Source: Photobacterium marinum
GTDB taxonomy: Bacteria; Pseudomonadota; Gammaproteobacteria; Enterobacterales; Vibrionaceae
Reading direction: 5' to 3'
DNA: 64,000 nt
Assembly: GCF_000331515.1 (NCBI RefSeq)
Contig: NZ_AMZO01000036.1
Span: forward strand, 1 to 64,000
A program made the translations under genes and the position numbers. Below, piece after piece: positions 24,436 to 34,017 of this stretch. The notes under the pieces are model-generated. The model did not search any database. It was not told where the DNA came from and saw nothing but the letters and a program-made list of their open reading frames with translations. How positions within the stretch are numbered: the first letter of the stretch is position 1; every line of letters starts with the position of its first letter.

Positions 24436-27400
24436 ATGTCTGAACATCCACGCATTAATAGCAAAACAAATACCTACAGTACGATGGATGGCAATGAAGC
24501 TGCCGCATCTATCGCTTACCGCTGTAATGAAGTCATCGGTATCTACCCGATTACGCCGTCCTCCCCAATGTCTGAAGCCTGTGAAGTTTGGGAAAGTCAG
24601 GGGAAAACCAACCTGTGGGGACAAGTTCCGCGCGTAATTGAAATGCAGTCAGAAGGCGGAGCAGCCGGCGCGGTTCATGGGGCTCTGATGGCTGGCTCAA
24701 TGGCAACAACGTTTACTTCATCTCAGGGGTTATTACTGAAAATCCCGAACATGTACAAAATTGCCGGAGAGCTGACACCTTTTGTGATGCATGTTGCCGC
24801 CCGCACTATCGCGACCCATGCGCTATCTATCTTCGGTGATCACTCTGACGTCATGGCAGTTCGCCAAACCGGATTTGCGATGCTGTCAGCAAACTCTGTT
24901 CAGCAGGCCCACGATTTTGCACTTATCAGCCAGGCAGCCACGCTTGAAAGTCGAGTACCGTTTGTTCACTTCTTTGATGGATTCCGCACATCGCATGAGA
25001 TCAATAAGATCGTCACGATCGACGATGACACGATCCGCCAAATGATCTCGCAAGAAGATGTCGATGCATTCCATCAGCGCGGGCTCACACCAGATGCACC
25101 AAGCATTCGCGGTACAGCTCAAAACCCGGATACCTTCTTCCAGGCTCGCGAAGCCGCCAACGGCTTCTATCAGGCATGTCCGGATATTGTGGCTGGAAAA
25201 ATGGCCGAGTTTGCCCGCTTAACCGGCAGGGAATACAAGCTGTTTGATTATTATGGTCATCCGGAAGCAACGGATGTCATCGTGATTATGGGTTCGGCAT
25301 CTTCAGCTGTACAGCAGGCTGTCGATCACCAGCTCACACTTGGCAAAAAAGTCGGTGTCGTGGCCGTTCACCTGTATCGTCCGTTTTCTCTGCAACACTT
25401 CGTGTCGGTTCTGCCAACCAGCGCGAAGCAAATCGCTGTGCTGGATCGCACCAAAGAACCAGGCGCAACCGGTGAACCGCTATACCTGGATGTTATCGCC
25501 ACCATTCAGCAGGCTCATGCTGATGGTCAGTATCCGCATATGCCTGCCATTATGGGTGGCCGATACGGCTTATCATCAAAAGAATTCAATCCGAGCCATG
25601 TTGTCAGTATCTTTGATGCAATGGCAGAGCAAGCGCTGAGCCATAACTTCACAGTGGGTATCAATGACGATATTACCCATCTGTCACTGCCTTCAAAAAT
25701 CACGCTAGATGCAGAACCGAAAGAGCGCCTGCGCGCACTCTTTTATGGCTTGGGTGCAGACGGTACAGTCAGTGCCAATAAAAACACCATTAAAATCATT
25801 GGTGAGAATACCAAATTACATGCCCAGGGCTATTTTGTTTATGACTCGAAGAAGTCCGGCGGTACAACTGTTTCTCATCTGCGATTTGATGCAAATCCGA
25901 TCGAAGCGCCCTATTTGATTGATCAGGCTGAATTTATTGCCTGCCACCAGTTCCAGTTTATCGACAAACTGGAGATGTTCGAGCATGCAGCACATCAAGG
26001 TACCGTACTGCTAAACAGCCCGCATCCGGCAGAAACAGTATGGGAATACCTACCGCATGAAGTCCAGCAAGTCATCATCGAGAAGCAGCTTAATCTCTAC
26101 GTCATTGATGCAGTAAAGCTTGCGCGTGAACTTGGGCTGAAAAACCGCCTCAACACCATCATGCAAACAGCCTTCTTTGCTCTGAGTGAACTAATGCCGC
26201 TGGAACAGGCCATCAGCCAGCTGAAGCAGGCGATAGAGAAAAGCTACGGCAAACGCGGCCCTGCAATTGTCGAAGCAAACCACAATGCTGTCGATGCGAC
26301 CGTAGCCCGTTTACAGCAAGTCGTTATTCCGCAGCAGGCCACCAGCCTGTTCCGCCGCCCGCCAGTTGTGAGCGAAAATGCACCGGATTTGGTTAAGCGT
26401 GTCAGCGCCATAATGATGGCAAACAAAGGTGACATGCTGCCAGTCAGTGCTTTCCCAGTCGACGGACGTTGGCCGACCGCCACCAGCCAGTGGGAAAAAC
26501 GCAACATAGCCCAAGAAATCCCTGTCTGGGAACAAGACCTGTGTACCCAATGTAATATCTGTACCCTGGTCTGTCCGCATGCGGCAATTCGTGCTAAAGC
26601 GGCTACTCAGGAAGCCCTGCAGGGCGCACCTGAAGGGTTCAAATATACCGAGTACAAACAGCGCGACTTCAAAGGGCAGCAGTATACTCTGCAGGTGTCC
26701 CCTCAGGACTGTACCGGCTGTAACCTGTGCACAATGGCCTGTCCGGCCAATGACAAAAACGATCCGTCGCGCAAAGCCATCAATTTAGCACCGAAGCAAC
26801 CACAGCTTGAACAACAAAGCGAAAACTACCGCTTCTTCCTTGATCTGCCGGAACTGAAGCGTATCGACATCAAACGTATTGATGCCCGCACCAGCCAGTT
26901 ATTACAGCCGTTGTTTGAATACTCCGGAGCCTGCTCCGGTTGTGGTGAAACGTCATACATCAAGCTGCTGACCCAACTGTTCGGCGATCGTCTGCTCATT
27001 GCTAATGCAACCGGCTGCTCGTCCATCTATGGCGGTAACCTACCGACCACACCATATGCGGTGGATAAACACGGCCGCGGCCCGGCTTGGGCTAACTCCC
27101 TATTTGAAGACAATGCCGAATTTGGCTTGGGCATGCGCTTGGCACTCAACAGCAAACGAGACTCAGCTCTTAGCCTGTTAGACACAGCCGCTGATTTCCT
27201 GCCTGCAGAACTTATGGAGCAAATTCATCAGGATGCGTTTGACAGCAGCGAAACCGCAGTAAACCGTCAACGCCAGAACATCGCCAGACTCCGGGCTGAA
27301 CTGCCATACAGCCACAACCGGCTAAATAACCAGGCAGATGATCTGGTCGCCAAGAGCAACTGGATTGTCGGCGGTGACGGCTGGGCTTACGACATTGGTT

Positions 27401-28005
27401 TCGGCGGCTTGGATCATGTACTGGCCGGCAGTGATAACGTGAATGTTCTGGTCATGGATACCCAAGGTTACTCCAACACCGGCGGCCAACAATCGAAAGC
27501 GACACCGACCGGTGCCGTCGCCAAGTTTGCAACTCAGGGCAAGAGCAGCAACGGAAAGGATCTGGCACTGAATATGATGATGCACGGCAATGTGTACGTC
27601 GCCAAAATCGCCCTGGGTGCCAACATGAACCAGACCATTAAAGCACTTCAGGAAGCAGAAACTTATCCGGGGCCATCACTGGTTATCGCCTATTCGCCAT
27701 GTATAACCCATGGCTTTGATATGGCAGAAGGTGTCGAACACCAGCAGCTGTTGGTTGAAACCGGACTATGGCCGCTGTTCCGCTTTGATCCGCGCCGAAC
27801 AGAAAAAGGCCGGGCAGCTCTGCAAATGGACTCCAAGCCACCAAAGAAAGATGTCGAAGATCTGGTCAGCCGAGAAGCCCGCTTCACCCAAATCCTGCGC
27901 CGTAATCCGGAACAGTATCAGGCTAACCTTGAACGACTTCGCCAACAAGTCGCACACAAACACTTACTGCTGGCTCAACTTGGCCTGTGGAAAACTGAAA
28001 AATAA
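24436..28005 (+). CDS. nifJ: Pyruvate:ferredoxin/flavodoxin oxidoreductase
   Basis: Homodimeric thiamine-diphosphate enzyme that oxidises pyruvate to acetyl-CoA, reducing ferredoxin or flavodoxin. The 1189-residue chain has all domains fused: N-terminal pyruvate-binding domain (YPITPSSPMSE), two ferredoxin clusters (Cys703/706/709/713 and Cys759/762/765/769), the proximal-cluster cysteines of ACSGCGETSY (Cys833, Cys836), and the TPP-binding GDGWAYDIGFGG (about 980-991) with a following DTQGYSNTGGQQS. The flavodoxin gene begins about 80 bases downstream, so it is the likely electron acceptor. The enzyme works anaerobically; position between hcp and ygbA fits that. Confidence 0.96.
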   Translation: MSEHPRINSKTNTYSTMDGNEAAASIAYRCNEVIGIYPITPSSPMSEACEVWESQGKTNLWGQVPRVIEMQSEGGAAGAVHGALMAGSMATTFTSSQGLLLKIPNMYKIAGELTPFVMHVAARTIATHALSIFGDHSDVMAVRQTGFAMLSANSVQQAHDFALISQAATLESRVPFVHFFDGFRTSHEINKIVTIDDDTIRQMISQEDVDAFHQRGLTPDAPSIRGTAQNPDTFFQAREAANGFYQACPDIVAGKMAEFARLTGREYKLFDYYGHPEATDVIVIMGSASSAVQQAVDHQLTLGKKVGVVAVHLYRPFSLQHFVSVLPTSAKQIAVLDRTKEPGATGEPLYLDVIATIQQAHADGQYPHMPAIMGGRYGLSSKEFNPSHVVSIFDAMAEQALSHNFTVGINDDITHLSLPSKITLDAEPKERLRALFYGLGADGTVSANKNTIKIIGENTKLHAQGYFVYDSKKSGGTTVSHLRFDANPIEAPYLIDQAEFIACHQFQFIDKLEMFEHAAHQGTVLLNSPHPAETVWEYLPHEVQQVIIEKQLNLYVIDAVKLARELGLKNRLNTIMQTAFFALSELMPLEQAISQLKQAIEKSYGKRGPAIVEANHNAVDATVARLQQVVIPQQATSLFRRPPVVSENAPDLVKRVSAIMMANKGDMLPVSAFPVDGRWPTATSQWEKRNIAQEIPVWEQDLCTQCNICTLVCPHAAIRAKAATQEALQGAPEGFKYTEYKQRDFKGQQYTLQVSPQDCTGCNLCTMACPANDKNDPSRKAINLAPKQPQLEQQSENYRFFLDLPELKRIDIKRIDARTSQLLQPLFEYSGACSGCGETSYIKLLTQLFGDRLLIANATGCSSIYGGNLPTTPYAVDKHGRGPAWANSLFEDNAEFGLGMRLALNSKRDSALSLLDTAADFLPAELMEQIHQDAFDSSETAVNRQRQNIARLRAELPYSHNRLNNQADDLVAKSNWIVGGDGWAYDIGFGGLDHVLAGSDNVNVLVMDTQGYSNTGGQQSKATPTGAVAKFATQGKSSNGKDLALNMMMHGNVYVAKIALGANMNQTIKALQEAETYPGPSLVIAYSPCITHGFDMAEGVEHQQLLVETGLWPLFRFDPRRTEKGRAALQMDSKPPKKDVEDLVSREARFTQILRRNPEQYQANLERLRQQVAHKHLLLAQLGLWKTEK

Positions 28006-28086
28006 CAACCATGTCCTGCACGGCTGTATCCACTGATTATGCGGGACAAGAATCAACTGAATTTAAGCGTAAAGCTGGAGATGAAC

Positions 28087-28581
28087 ATGACAAACATTGG
28101 TATCTTTTTTGGCAGTGACACTGGTAATACTGAAAAAGTGGCAGAGAAAATTGCCGCCAACCTTAACCTGGAAGCACAAGACATTGCCGGTAGCAGCAAC
28201 GACATCTTTGATGACTATGATTTGCTGATTTTAGGCACCCCAACGGCTAACTACGGTGAAATGCAGCCGGACTGGGATTACTTTGTCCCGGAGCTGGAAG
28301 ATGCAGATCTGAGTGGAAAGAAAGTTGCCTTATTCGGACTGGGTGATCAGGTAGATTATCCAGACAGCTTCCTGGACGCCATGGGCGATCTGGCTGAACT
28401 CATTACAGAAGCTGGCGGCGAGTTGATTGGTGACTGGGCAACCGAAGGCTACGAGTTCAACGACTCACGCGCGGTGAACGATGGGCGTTTTGTCGGCCTA
28501 GCACTGGATGAAGATCGTCAACCGGAATTGACCGATGATCGTATCGCGACATGGCTGAATTCACTTGGGCTGACCGCCTGA
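28087..28581 (+). CDS. Flavodoxin
   Basis: An FMN-binding electron carrier of 164 residues. The ATG at 28087 is chosen because a GGAG lies seven bases upstream and MTNIGIFFGSDTGNTEKVA is the phosphate-binding start of flavodoxins; in-frame starts at 28039 and 28081 are less likely. The 50s loop (GTPTANYGEMQPDWDYF) and 90s loop (GLGDQVDYPDSFLDAMG) are present, as is the extra loop of long-chain flavodoxins. Adjacency to nifJ suggests it takes electrons from pyruvate oxidation, like NifF. Whether it replaces FldA or FldB is not decided here. Confidence 0.92.
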   Translation: MTNIGIFFGSDTGNTEKVAEKIAANLNLEAQDIAGSSNDIFDDYDLLILGTPTANYGEMQPDWDYFVPELEDADLSGKKVALFGLGDQVDYPDSFLDAMGDLAELITEAGGELIGDWATEGYEFNDSRAVNDGRFVGLALDEDRQPELTDDRIATWLNSLGLTA

Positions 28582-28600
28582 TTCAAACCGAAAGATACAA

Positions 28601-28637
28601 AAAACAAAGGCTGCATCATGCAGCCTTTGTTTTATCT
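28601..28637 (+). terminator. Terminator after the flavodoxin gene
   Basis: Long perfect stem AAACAAAGGCTGCAT / ATGCAGCCTTTGTTT with a one- to three-base loop centre and T-rich tail. It can also serve the convergent ygbA gene. Confidence 0.92.
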
Positions 28638-28687
28638 CTTCCTTATCAACAAGTTTTAAATTGCGAACCTGTACGGCTAAAAGAAAA

Positions 28688-29074
28688 CTATCTTGATGAT
28701 ACTGGTTGTGTATTTACTGTTTCTACTGAACGGAAACAACTTAGCTTAAATTGCAGAGCCTGCCATGGACGTCGCCATGCAAATTTTGGCATAGACCAGC
28801 GCAACACATGAGTTAACTGAAGCCGCTTGGCCGGGTGATAACATTGGCTCTTACAATTTAGACAGTTAGGCTTATCCTCACCTAAGCGACATGCAGCCAC
28901 TCGTGATTCAACATATTCGATTAGCCCTTCACATTCAGGACAAATAACTGCCCCACGGTGCAACGTTTTACAATACAAGCGAATCATCGCTTTTGCTGTG
29001 TCCAGTTCACGCTGCTGACGAACTGAATGTTTGCTTTGAACTATCATAGTGGCGGTATTATCCAGAGCCGCCAT
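28688..29074 (-). CDS. ygbA: YgbA-type nitrous oxide-stimulated promoter family protein
   Basis: A small cytosolic protein of up to 128 residues with the conserved cysteines and basic C-terminus of the YgbA family: IRLYCKTLHRG, ICPECEGLIEYV, CRLGEDKPNCLNCKSQCYHPAKR, RWSMPKFAWRRP. In E. coli ygbA belongs to the NsrR regulon and is induced by NO; a role in recovery from nitrosative stress is proposed, but the biochemistry is unclear. Starts at 29074 and 29047 are both possible; neither has a clear ribosome site. It sits beside hcp/nifJ, and a perfect FNR palindrome lies just upstream. Confidence 0.85.
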   Translation of the reverse strand: MAALDNTATMIVQSKHSVRQQRELDTAKAMIRLYCKTLHRGAVICPECEGLIEYVESRVAACRLGEDKPNCLNCKSQCYHPAKRLQLTHVLRWSMPKFAWRRPWQALQFKLSCFRSVETVNTQPVSSR

Positions 29075-29083
29075 AAACTAAAA

Positions 29084-29097
29084 TTGATAAAGATCAA
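29084..29097 (-). promoter_or_regulatory. Perfect FNR palindrome upstream of ygbA
   Basis: TTGAT-AAAG-ATCAA matches the FNR consensus at all ten defined bases. It ends only 10 bases before the first possible ygbA start (minus strand). It therefore either represses, or activates a transcript whose real start codon is further in. Confidence 0.75.
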
Positions 29098-29191
29098 TTT
29101 TGCACCAAGATCAAATTTTTCCACTACAATTCAACAAATCTTATAGTATAAACCTCTGCGTTTTTCCCGTTATACAATCACCCTTTCCATT

Positions 29192-30481
29192 TCAGGCCAT
29201 CTCTGTTGACTGTTCAGACAAATATTGAGCAGCTTCTTCCACGGTCCTGTCCAATAAACACTCCAGCCTTTTATATTCGGCATCTTCTACCCATTGACGG
29301 CGTTTATACCGAAATTCAATCAACTCCGCCTGCTGCTTCAAAGCATCTGCACTAATATTACCGGCGACCCCTTTGAGGCTGTGCACCAAACGTAGCGCAT
29401 GTTCGCAAATATTATCCGGCTCACTGTTTCCGACTAACACAGCCAGCTTACTGACGTCATCAGCATGCTCATTGATAAAAATCTCCAAAAGGATTCTTGC
29501 AGACTCTGCATCGTCATCCATTGAGTGCAAAAAACAATCAACATTCAGAACAGGTGAAATCGATTCCTGCCCAGGTTCAACTTGAATATCAGGCACCTCA
29601 TATGAATCAACCACCATAACCTCTTCTATCGCATTCATCTTATTAGAAGCTAAAATTACTGGCTCTTCATCTACTTCACTCACCTCTTCGATCTCGTACT
29701 CAGAAGCCACTTCAGATTCAAGATAAATCACCATCTGAGCATGTAACACAGTTATCGCCTCATCAAGCAAACCTATATCTTCAATATTTACCGGCTGTCC
29801 CTGCTTAATCGTACGTTCTATCTGCTCTGTAATTTCACGTAATTGCAGAGCTTCAAGGCTGCTGGCAACCCCTTTCAGGCTATGAGCGATTCGACATGCA
29901 TCTTCTGTCTGCCCTTTTAACAAAGACTCAGAAAGCAAACTGGCATCATCATTATGTTCATCAACAAAAATCTCCAGCAGCATTCTCACTGCTTCCTGAT
30001 CACCATCCATATTTTCAAGCAGCAGGTCATAATCCAGAATAGCTTTGGCATTCTGAACGTCTGAACTCTTAACCGATATATGGCTCTCAGCACTTTGCTC
30101 ATCTGAAATTGCAGCCTGCTCTAGTGCTGGTTCAGTAGAGCTCAGATCATTTGATGTTTCTTGCTGGCTGAGCCGCTGCTTAAGCCAGTAATACCCGACA
30201 GCCAGCATCACTATGACTGCCACCATTACACCCAGCAAGACCGAAAATGAAACTGCACCCGCATCAAACCAGAACAATTTTAATGGCATCGAGTCTGGAA
30301 ATAGCGACGTCAGTGCTGCAAAGCAAACAACAAGCAACAGACATCCGACAAAAAAGAAGGTTATCGACATCAATAAAGATAAAGAAATACGCCTCGAAGC
30401 TCCGACGTCAAACGAAGGCTTATCCGGAGTCCTGGCTTTTGAAAAGCCCTCAGCCATATCTCCTGTTTGTTTATCTCCCAT
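29192..30481 (-). CDS. Membrane-anchored protein with two Hpt phosphotransfer domains
   Basis: The 429-residue protein has two predicted membrane segments (about 34-60 and 74-98), then two histidine phosphotransfer domains. The first has DxxLLLENMDGDQEAVRMLLEIF and the phospho-acceptor His200 in AHSLKG; the second repeats the pattern (FLHSMDDDAESARILLEIF) with His367 in VHSLKG. An acidic linker joins them. No histidine-kinase, HATPase or receiver domain is visible. Hpt domains relay phosphate from hybrid kinases to response regulators. A free-standing membrane pair is unusual; its partners are not in the window, and the gene has no operon neighbour. Confidence 0.82.
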   Translation of the reverse strand: MGDKQTGDMAEGFSKARTPDKPSFDVGASRRISLSLLMSITFFFVGCLLLVVCFAALTSLFPDSMPLKLFWFDAGAVSFSVLLGVMVAVIVMLAVGYYWLKQRLSQQETSNDLSSTEPALEQAAISDEQSAESHISVKSSDVQNAKAILDYDLLLENMDGDQEAVRMLLEIFVDEHNDDASLLSESLLKGQTEDACRIAHSLKGVASSLEALQLREITEQIERTIKQGQPVNIEDIGLLDEAITVLHAQMVIYLESEVASEYEIEEVSEVDEEPVILASNKMNAIEEVMVVDSYEVPDIQVEPGQESISPVLNVDCFLHSMDDDAESARILLEIFINEHADDVSKLAVLVGNSEPDNICEHALRLVHSLKGVAGNISADALKQQAELIEFRYKRRQWVEDAEYKRLECLLDRTVEEAAQYLSEQSTEMA

Positions 30482-30672
30482 GTCAGCTCCTGTTATCTCT
30501 GCGGAATGAGGCTATGGGCTACGCTGTAGATTAAAAAATGCTGATAAACCATTATAGAGCCCCAAAAAAGCACAACCAGTCCCATATAGTGTCTAGTAAA
30601 ACTAACCTTAGTTAACTACCGCATTCCGTTCCACCATCATTATGCAAACAAGAGCACGGCATCACACAAATA

Positions 30673-30710
30673 TAAAAAAACCACCTTATCGGGCAGACAA
30701 GGTGGTTTAT
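30673..30710 (-). terminator. Terminator after ndpA
   Basis: Stem AAACCACCTT / AAGGTGGTTT with an 11-base loop. On the minus strand it is followed by a run of T, matching the 3' end of ndpA. Confidence 0.88.
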
Positions 30711-30737
30711 TCACAAGACTGATGCTTAATTCAATGC

Positions 30738-31751
30738 TTAGTTCTCAGTATTCAAGCGGCGTTGCAACTGGTCTTTAAGGTTAGGTGGTGTACCTTTAAT
30801 TGTCAGGGTGTCAGTATCTGCATCATAGAAAATACGCTCACCCAACAGCATACTGTCGAAGTTGATAGAGATACCACCGCCAGAACCAACAAATTTGGTC
30901 AGCTTACGCATAGTTGTACGATCTGCCGGGAAGCTCTCTTCCAGTTCATAGCCCTGGTTCGAGGTAAACTGGTAGAAATCTGAGCCATCATCAGAAGCAG
31001 GCAGCTCTTGTGCCAGTTCTTTAACCGTAACTTCTTCACCAGCTTGCAACTGACCATTACAGTATTCATAAACCTGCTTGCGATATTCCTGCTTTTCTTC
31101 TTTATCCATTCTCGAATCAGCACAGAAGTCTTCTACCGCCTGCATCAGAACCTGGTTCTGTTCTTTCACATCAAGACCAACTTCCGCCTGAAGGAAATCC
31201 AAGAAGAAATCGGCAATCTTACGGCCAACACGCCCTTTCAGGAACGTCAGATAGCGATTAGAGTCGGCATCAGTTTCCCATGACGAAAGATCAATTCGAG
31301 CAACGATATCCATTTTGCTCACATCAAGATAATCAGTCGCACTGATATCCAGCTGCTCTGTCACTTTCATACTGTGACAGGTTGGCAGCAAACCGATGAA
31401 AAGATAATCTGTCGCCAGTGACTGATATTCAGCCAGAACCAGGGTGCCCGCTTCTGCAAACGGATATTTCGCCAACTCTGCCTGCAGTCGCTGCGCCGAC
31501 TGGCTGGAAAATGTCAGGAAATCCATTTCACCGGAGCGAACCTGCTTCAGCCAGTGGCAAAACTCACTGTCATCAGCAAAATGGGCGAAACCTTTGGCTC
31601 CCTTGCTACTGTAAATTCGGTGTAGTTCTGCAACCAGGTCCTCGGTCGCCTGATCATTTTCAAGCATTTGGTTTCTAAGATGAACTTCAAGCTCATCTTG
31701 CTCATTTTTTGTCAGCTGATGAAGAATGACGTTCGAAAGAGTAAGGCTCAT
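30738..31751 (-). CDS. ndpA: Nucleoid-associated protein NdpA/YejK
   Basis: A 337-residue cytosolic nucleoid-associated protein of the YejK family, found with bulk nucleoid DNA in E. coli. Family-typical segments are MSLTLSNVILHQL at the start, DFLTFSSQSAQRLQ, GLLPTCHSM and the C-terminal GGGISINFDSMLLGERIFYD. It is divergent from yejL and yejM, the conserved enteric/Vibrio arrangement yejK-yejL-yejM. Confidence 0.94.
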   Translation of the reverse strand: MSLTLSNVILHQLTKNEQDELEVHLRNQMLENDQATEDLVAELHRIYSSKGAKGFAHFADDSEFCHWLKQVRSGEMDFLTFSSQSAQRLQAELAKYPFAEAGTLVLAEYQSLATDYLFIGLLPTCHSMKVTEQLDISATDYLDVSKMDIVARIDLSSWETDADSNRYLTFLKGRVGRKIADFFLDFLQAEVGLDVKEQNQVLMQAVEDFCADSRMDKEEKQEYRKQVYEYCNGQLQAGEEVTVKELAQELPASDDGSDFYQFTSNQGYELEESFPADRTTMRKLTKFVGSGGGISINFDSMLLGERIFYDADTDTLTIKGTPPNLKDQLQRRLNTEN

Positions 31752-31825
31752 AATGGAAAAGTTTCAGTTAATCTAAAGTGTAGGTTATTATAAGTCGCTT
31801 TCTTTAACATTAAACAAGACTTCTT

Positions 31826-32044
31826 ATGCCAATTATTTCAAAATACCCAAATAAAAAAGTTGAACAAATCATTGAAGATGTGTTCGATGTACTAGAGAAG
31901 CATGATGCTTCAGCAGAACTTGCACTGATGATCATGGGCAACATTGCTACCAACATCATCAATGCAGATGTACCTGCATCGCAAAGGAAAGCAATCGCAG
32001 AGAAATTCGCCCAAGCTCTGCAGACCTCTATCAAAGAAGATTAA
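31826..32044 (+). CDS. yejL: YejL (DUF1414) small protein
   Basis: A 72-residue acidic helical protein of the UPF0352/DUF1414 family ([18 protein letters not shown]...[23 protein letters not shown]). Function is unknown. It lies 46 bases before yejM and divergent from ndpA, as in E. coli. Confidence 0.93.
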   Translation: MPIISKYPNKKVEQIIEDVFDVLEKHDASAELALMIMGNIATNIINADVPASQRKAIAEKFAQALQTSIKED

Positions 32045-32090
32045 GCTTGTTTATAAGCGTCTCATATAAGACCGGGAATTACTGACATCT

Positions 32091-33950
32091 ATGGTCACCA
32101 GCGGTAACAATTATAAAGACAAAGTGTCCCAGCTGATCAGCTGGGGGCACTGGTTCAGCTTTTTCAATATCATCGCAGCCATGCTTTTGGGCACGCGATA
32201 TATTGTGCATTCTGAATGGCCTGAAACCATCATGGGACAGCTCTACCTTGGGTTCAGCTGGATCGGGCATTTTGGCTTCCTTGTCTTTGGCTTTTATATC
32301 CTCATTCTTTTTCCTGCCAGCTTCCTGATCCCGTCACAGCGCCTGATGCGCCTGTTTGCGGTTTTGGTCGGTACTGTAGGGCTGACAGCACTGCTGCTGG
32401 ACACCCATGCCTACGAATCGCTGGAATTGCACCTGAGCCCCTTAGTTTGGGACCTGCTGCTAAGCGGAGAGAAAACGGATCTGAACGCCCGCTGGCAATA
32501 CCTGTTTATTACCGTTCCGGTAATTTTCCTGATGCAGTTAATTCTGTCGGAATGGCTGTGGCGCAAACTCAGGAAGCTAACCCGCAAACATGTCGGTGTT
32601 CCGATTGCCGCTGTTTTCGGCCTATGCTTCCTGAGTAGTCATCTGATTTATATCTGGGCGGATGCCAACCTCTACCGCCCGGTAACCATGCAGCGTTCAA
32701 ACTTCCCGTTGTCATACCCAATGACAGCAAAAACCTTTATGGAAAAACACGGGTTACTTGATCGCCAGGAATACAGCAAACGCCTGGATGCCCAAGGCGT
32801 TGAGGAAAGCGAACAGATTCGTTATCCGATTGAAAAAATAACCTTTAATGACCAAGGTACAAGACAAAACGTTCTTCTAGTGGTAGTTGACGGCCTACGT
32901 AGCGATATGGTCAACACTGAAACCATGCCATACCTTGCTGCATTTGCGCAGCAAAACCAAAGTTTCAGCAACCATTTCAGTGCCAGCAATGAAAATGCCG
33001 GCAGCCTGTTCGGCCTTTTCTACGGTCTGCCTGGCGGTTATATGAACAGTATTCGCTCTACAGGCAATACTCCGGTTCTACTGAATACCCTAAGCAAACG
33101 TGGCTATGAATTCGGCCTGTTTAGCGGAAACGGTTTTGGTACACCGATTTATGAAGAAGCCATTTTCAACGGCAGAAAACTGCATAAAAATAGTGAAAGT
33201 GCAGATACAAGATACAGTGATAAGCAAGCAATTACTGATTGGAAAGCTTGGCTGGATGAACAAAAGGTTGATAAACCATGGTTCAGTTATATTGAGCTGG
33301 CCACTGTGGAAAACTTTGAAGAAGGCGGTAACTACATTCCGCGATTCAAGCCTTCACTGGGCACAACCAATCTTACCGCCGGCCATGCCGATACCAGCCA
33401 GCTTCTGAAAAACAGCTACAAGAATGCAGCCTATCATACTGATGAACTGCTGATTGATATCTTTGAAAAACTGGTTGCAACCGACAACTTGGCTAATACC
33501 ATCGTTATTGTTACAGCCAACCATGGCACTGAGTTTAATGAAACCGGTACTAACAGTTGGGGAGCTAACAGTAACTACAGTAAATACCAGCTTCAGGTTC
33601 CGCTGGTTATCAGCTGGCCGGACACAGTTCCAGCCGTAACAGAGCGGGTCACCAGCCATCTGGATATTGTTCCTACCCTGATGGAATCACTGCTGAACAC
33701 AACTACGCCGACAACGGCATACTCCAGCGGGATCAATCTTTTTGAGCCAAACCCGGAACGTCGCTGGGTTCTTGCTGGTAGTAAAAAAGATATTGTGGTG
33801 TTGCAGAAAAATACTGTCACCGTTGTCGACAAATACGGCAATTACCGTGTGTATGATCAAAACTACCAGTTGAAAGATGAAGGCAAACCGAAGCTTTCAA
33901 CCTTGATGCAGGTAATGCACGAGCTCAAGCGTTTTTACCCAGTTAACTAA
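32091..33950 (+). CDS. yejM: YejM/PbgA/LapC inner-membrane LPS regulator
   Basis: A 619-residue protein with five N-terminal membrane segments (about residues 15-190) and a large periplasmic alkaline-phosphatase/sulfatase-like domain (VLLVVVDGLRSDMVNTETMPYLAAFA; HFSASNENAGSLFGLFYGLPG; TANHGTEFNE). In E. coli this protein senses periplasmic lipopolysaccharide and restrains LapB-FtsH degradation of LpxC, so it sets LPS synthesis. The Thr/Cys nucleophile of true sulfatases is not preserved in an obvious way, as in PbgA. It follows yejL closely and ends in a terminator. Confidence 0.94.
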   Translation: MVTSGNNYKDKVSQLISWGHWFSFFNIIAAMLLGTRYIVHSEWPETIMGQLYLGFSWIGHFGFLVFGFYILILFPASFLIPSQRLMRLFAVLVGTVGLTALLLDTHAYESLELHLSPLVWDLLLSGEKTDLNARWQYLFITVPVIFLMQLILSEWLWRKLRKLTRKHVGVPIAAVFGLCFLSSHLIYIWADANLYRPVTMQRSNFPLSYPMTAKTFMEKHGLLDRQEYSKRLDAQGVEESEQIRYPIEKITFNDQGTRQNVLLVVVDGLRSDMVNTETMPYLAAFAQQNQSFSNHFSASNENAGSLFGLFYGLPGGYMNSIRSTGNTPVLLNTLSKRGYEFGLFSGNGFGTPIYEEAIFNGRKLHKNSESADTRYSDKQAITDWKAWLDEQKVDKPWFSYIELATVENFEEGGNYIPRFKPSLGTTNLTAGHADTSQLLKNSYKNAAYHTDELLIDIFEKLVATDNLANTIVIVTANHGTEFNETGTNSWGANSNYSKYQLQVPLVISWPDTVPAVTERVTSHLDIVPTLMESLLNTTTPTTAYSSGINLFEPNPERRWVLAGSKKDIVVLQKNTVTVVDKYGNYRVYDQNYQLKDEGKPKLSTLMQVMHELKRFYPVN

Positions 33951-33964
33951 GTACGCAAACAAGC

Positions 33965-33999
33965 ACAAAGGCAGCCCCATGGCTGCCTTTTGTTTTTCG
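33965..33999. terminator. Bidirectional terminator after yejM
   Basis: Perfect 10-bp stem AAAGGCAGCC / GGCTGCCTTT with a CCAT loop followed by TGTTTTT. Confidence 0.9.
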
Positions 34000-34017
34000 G
34001 ACACATAACAATTATGC

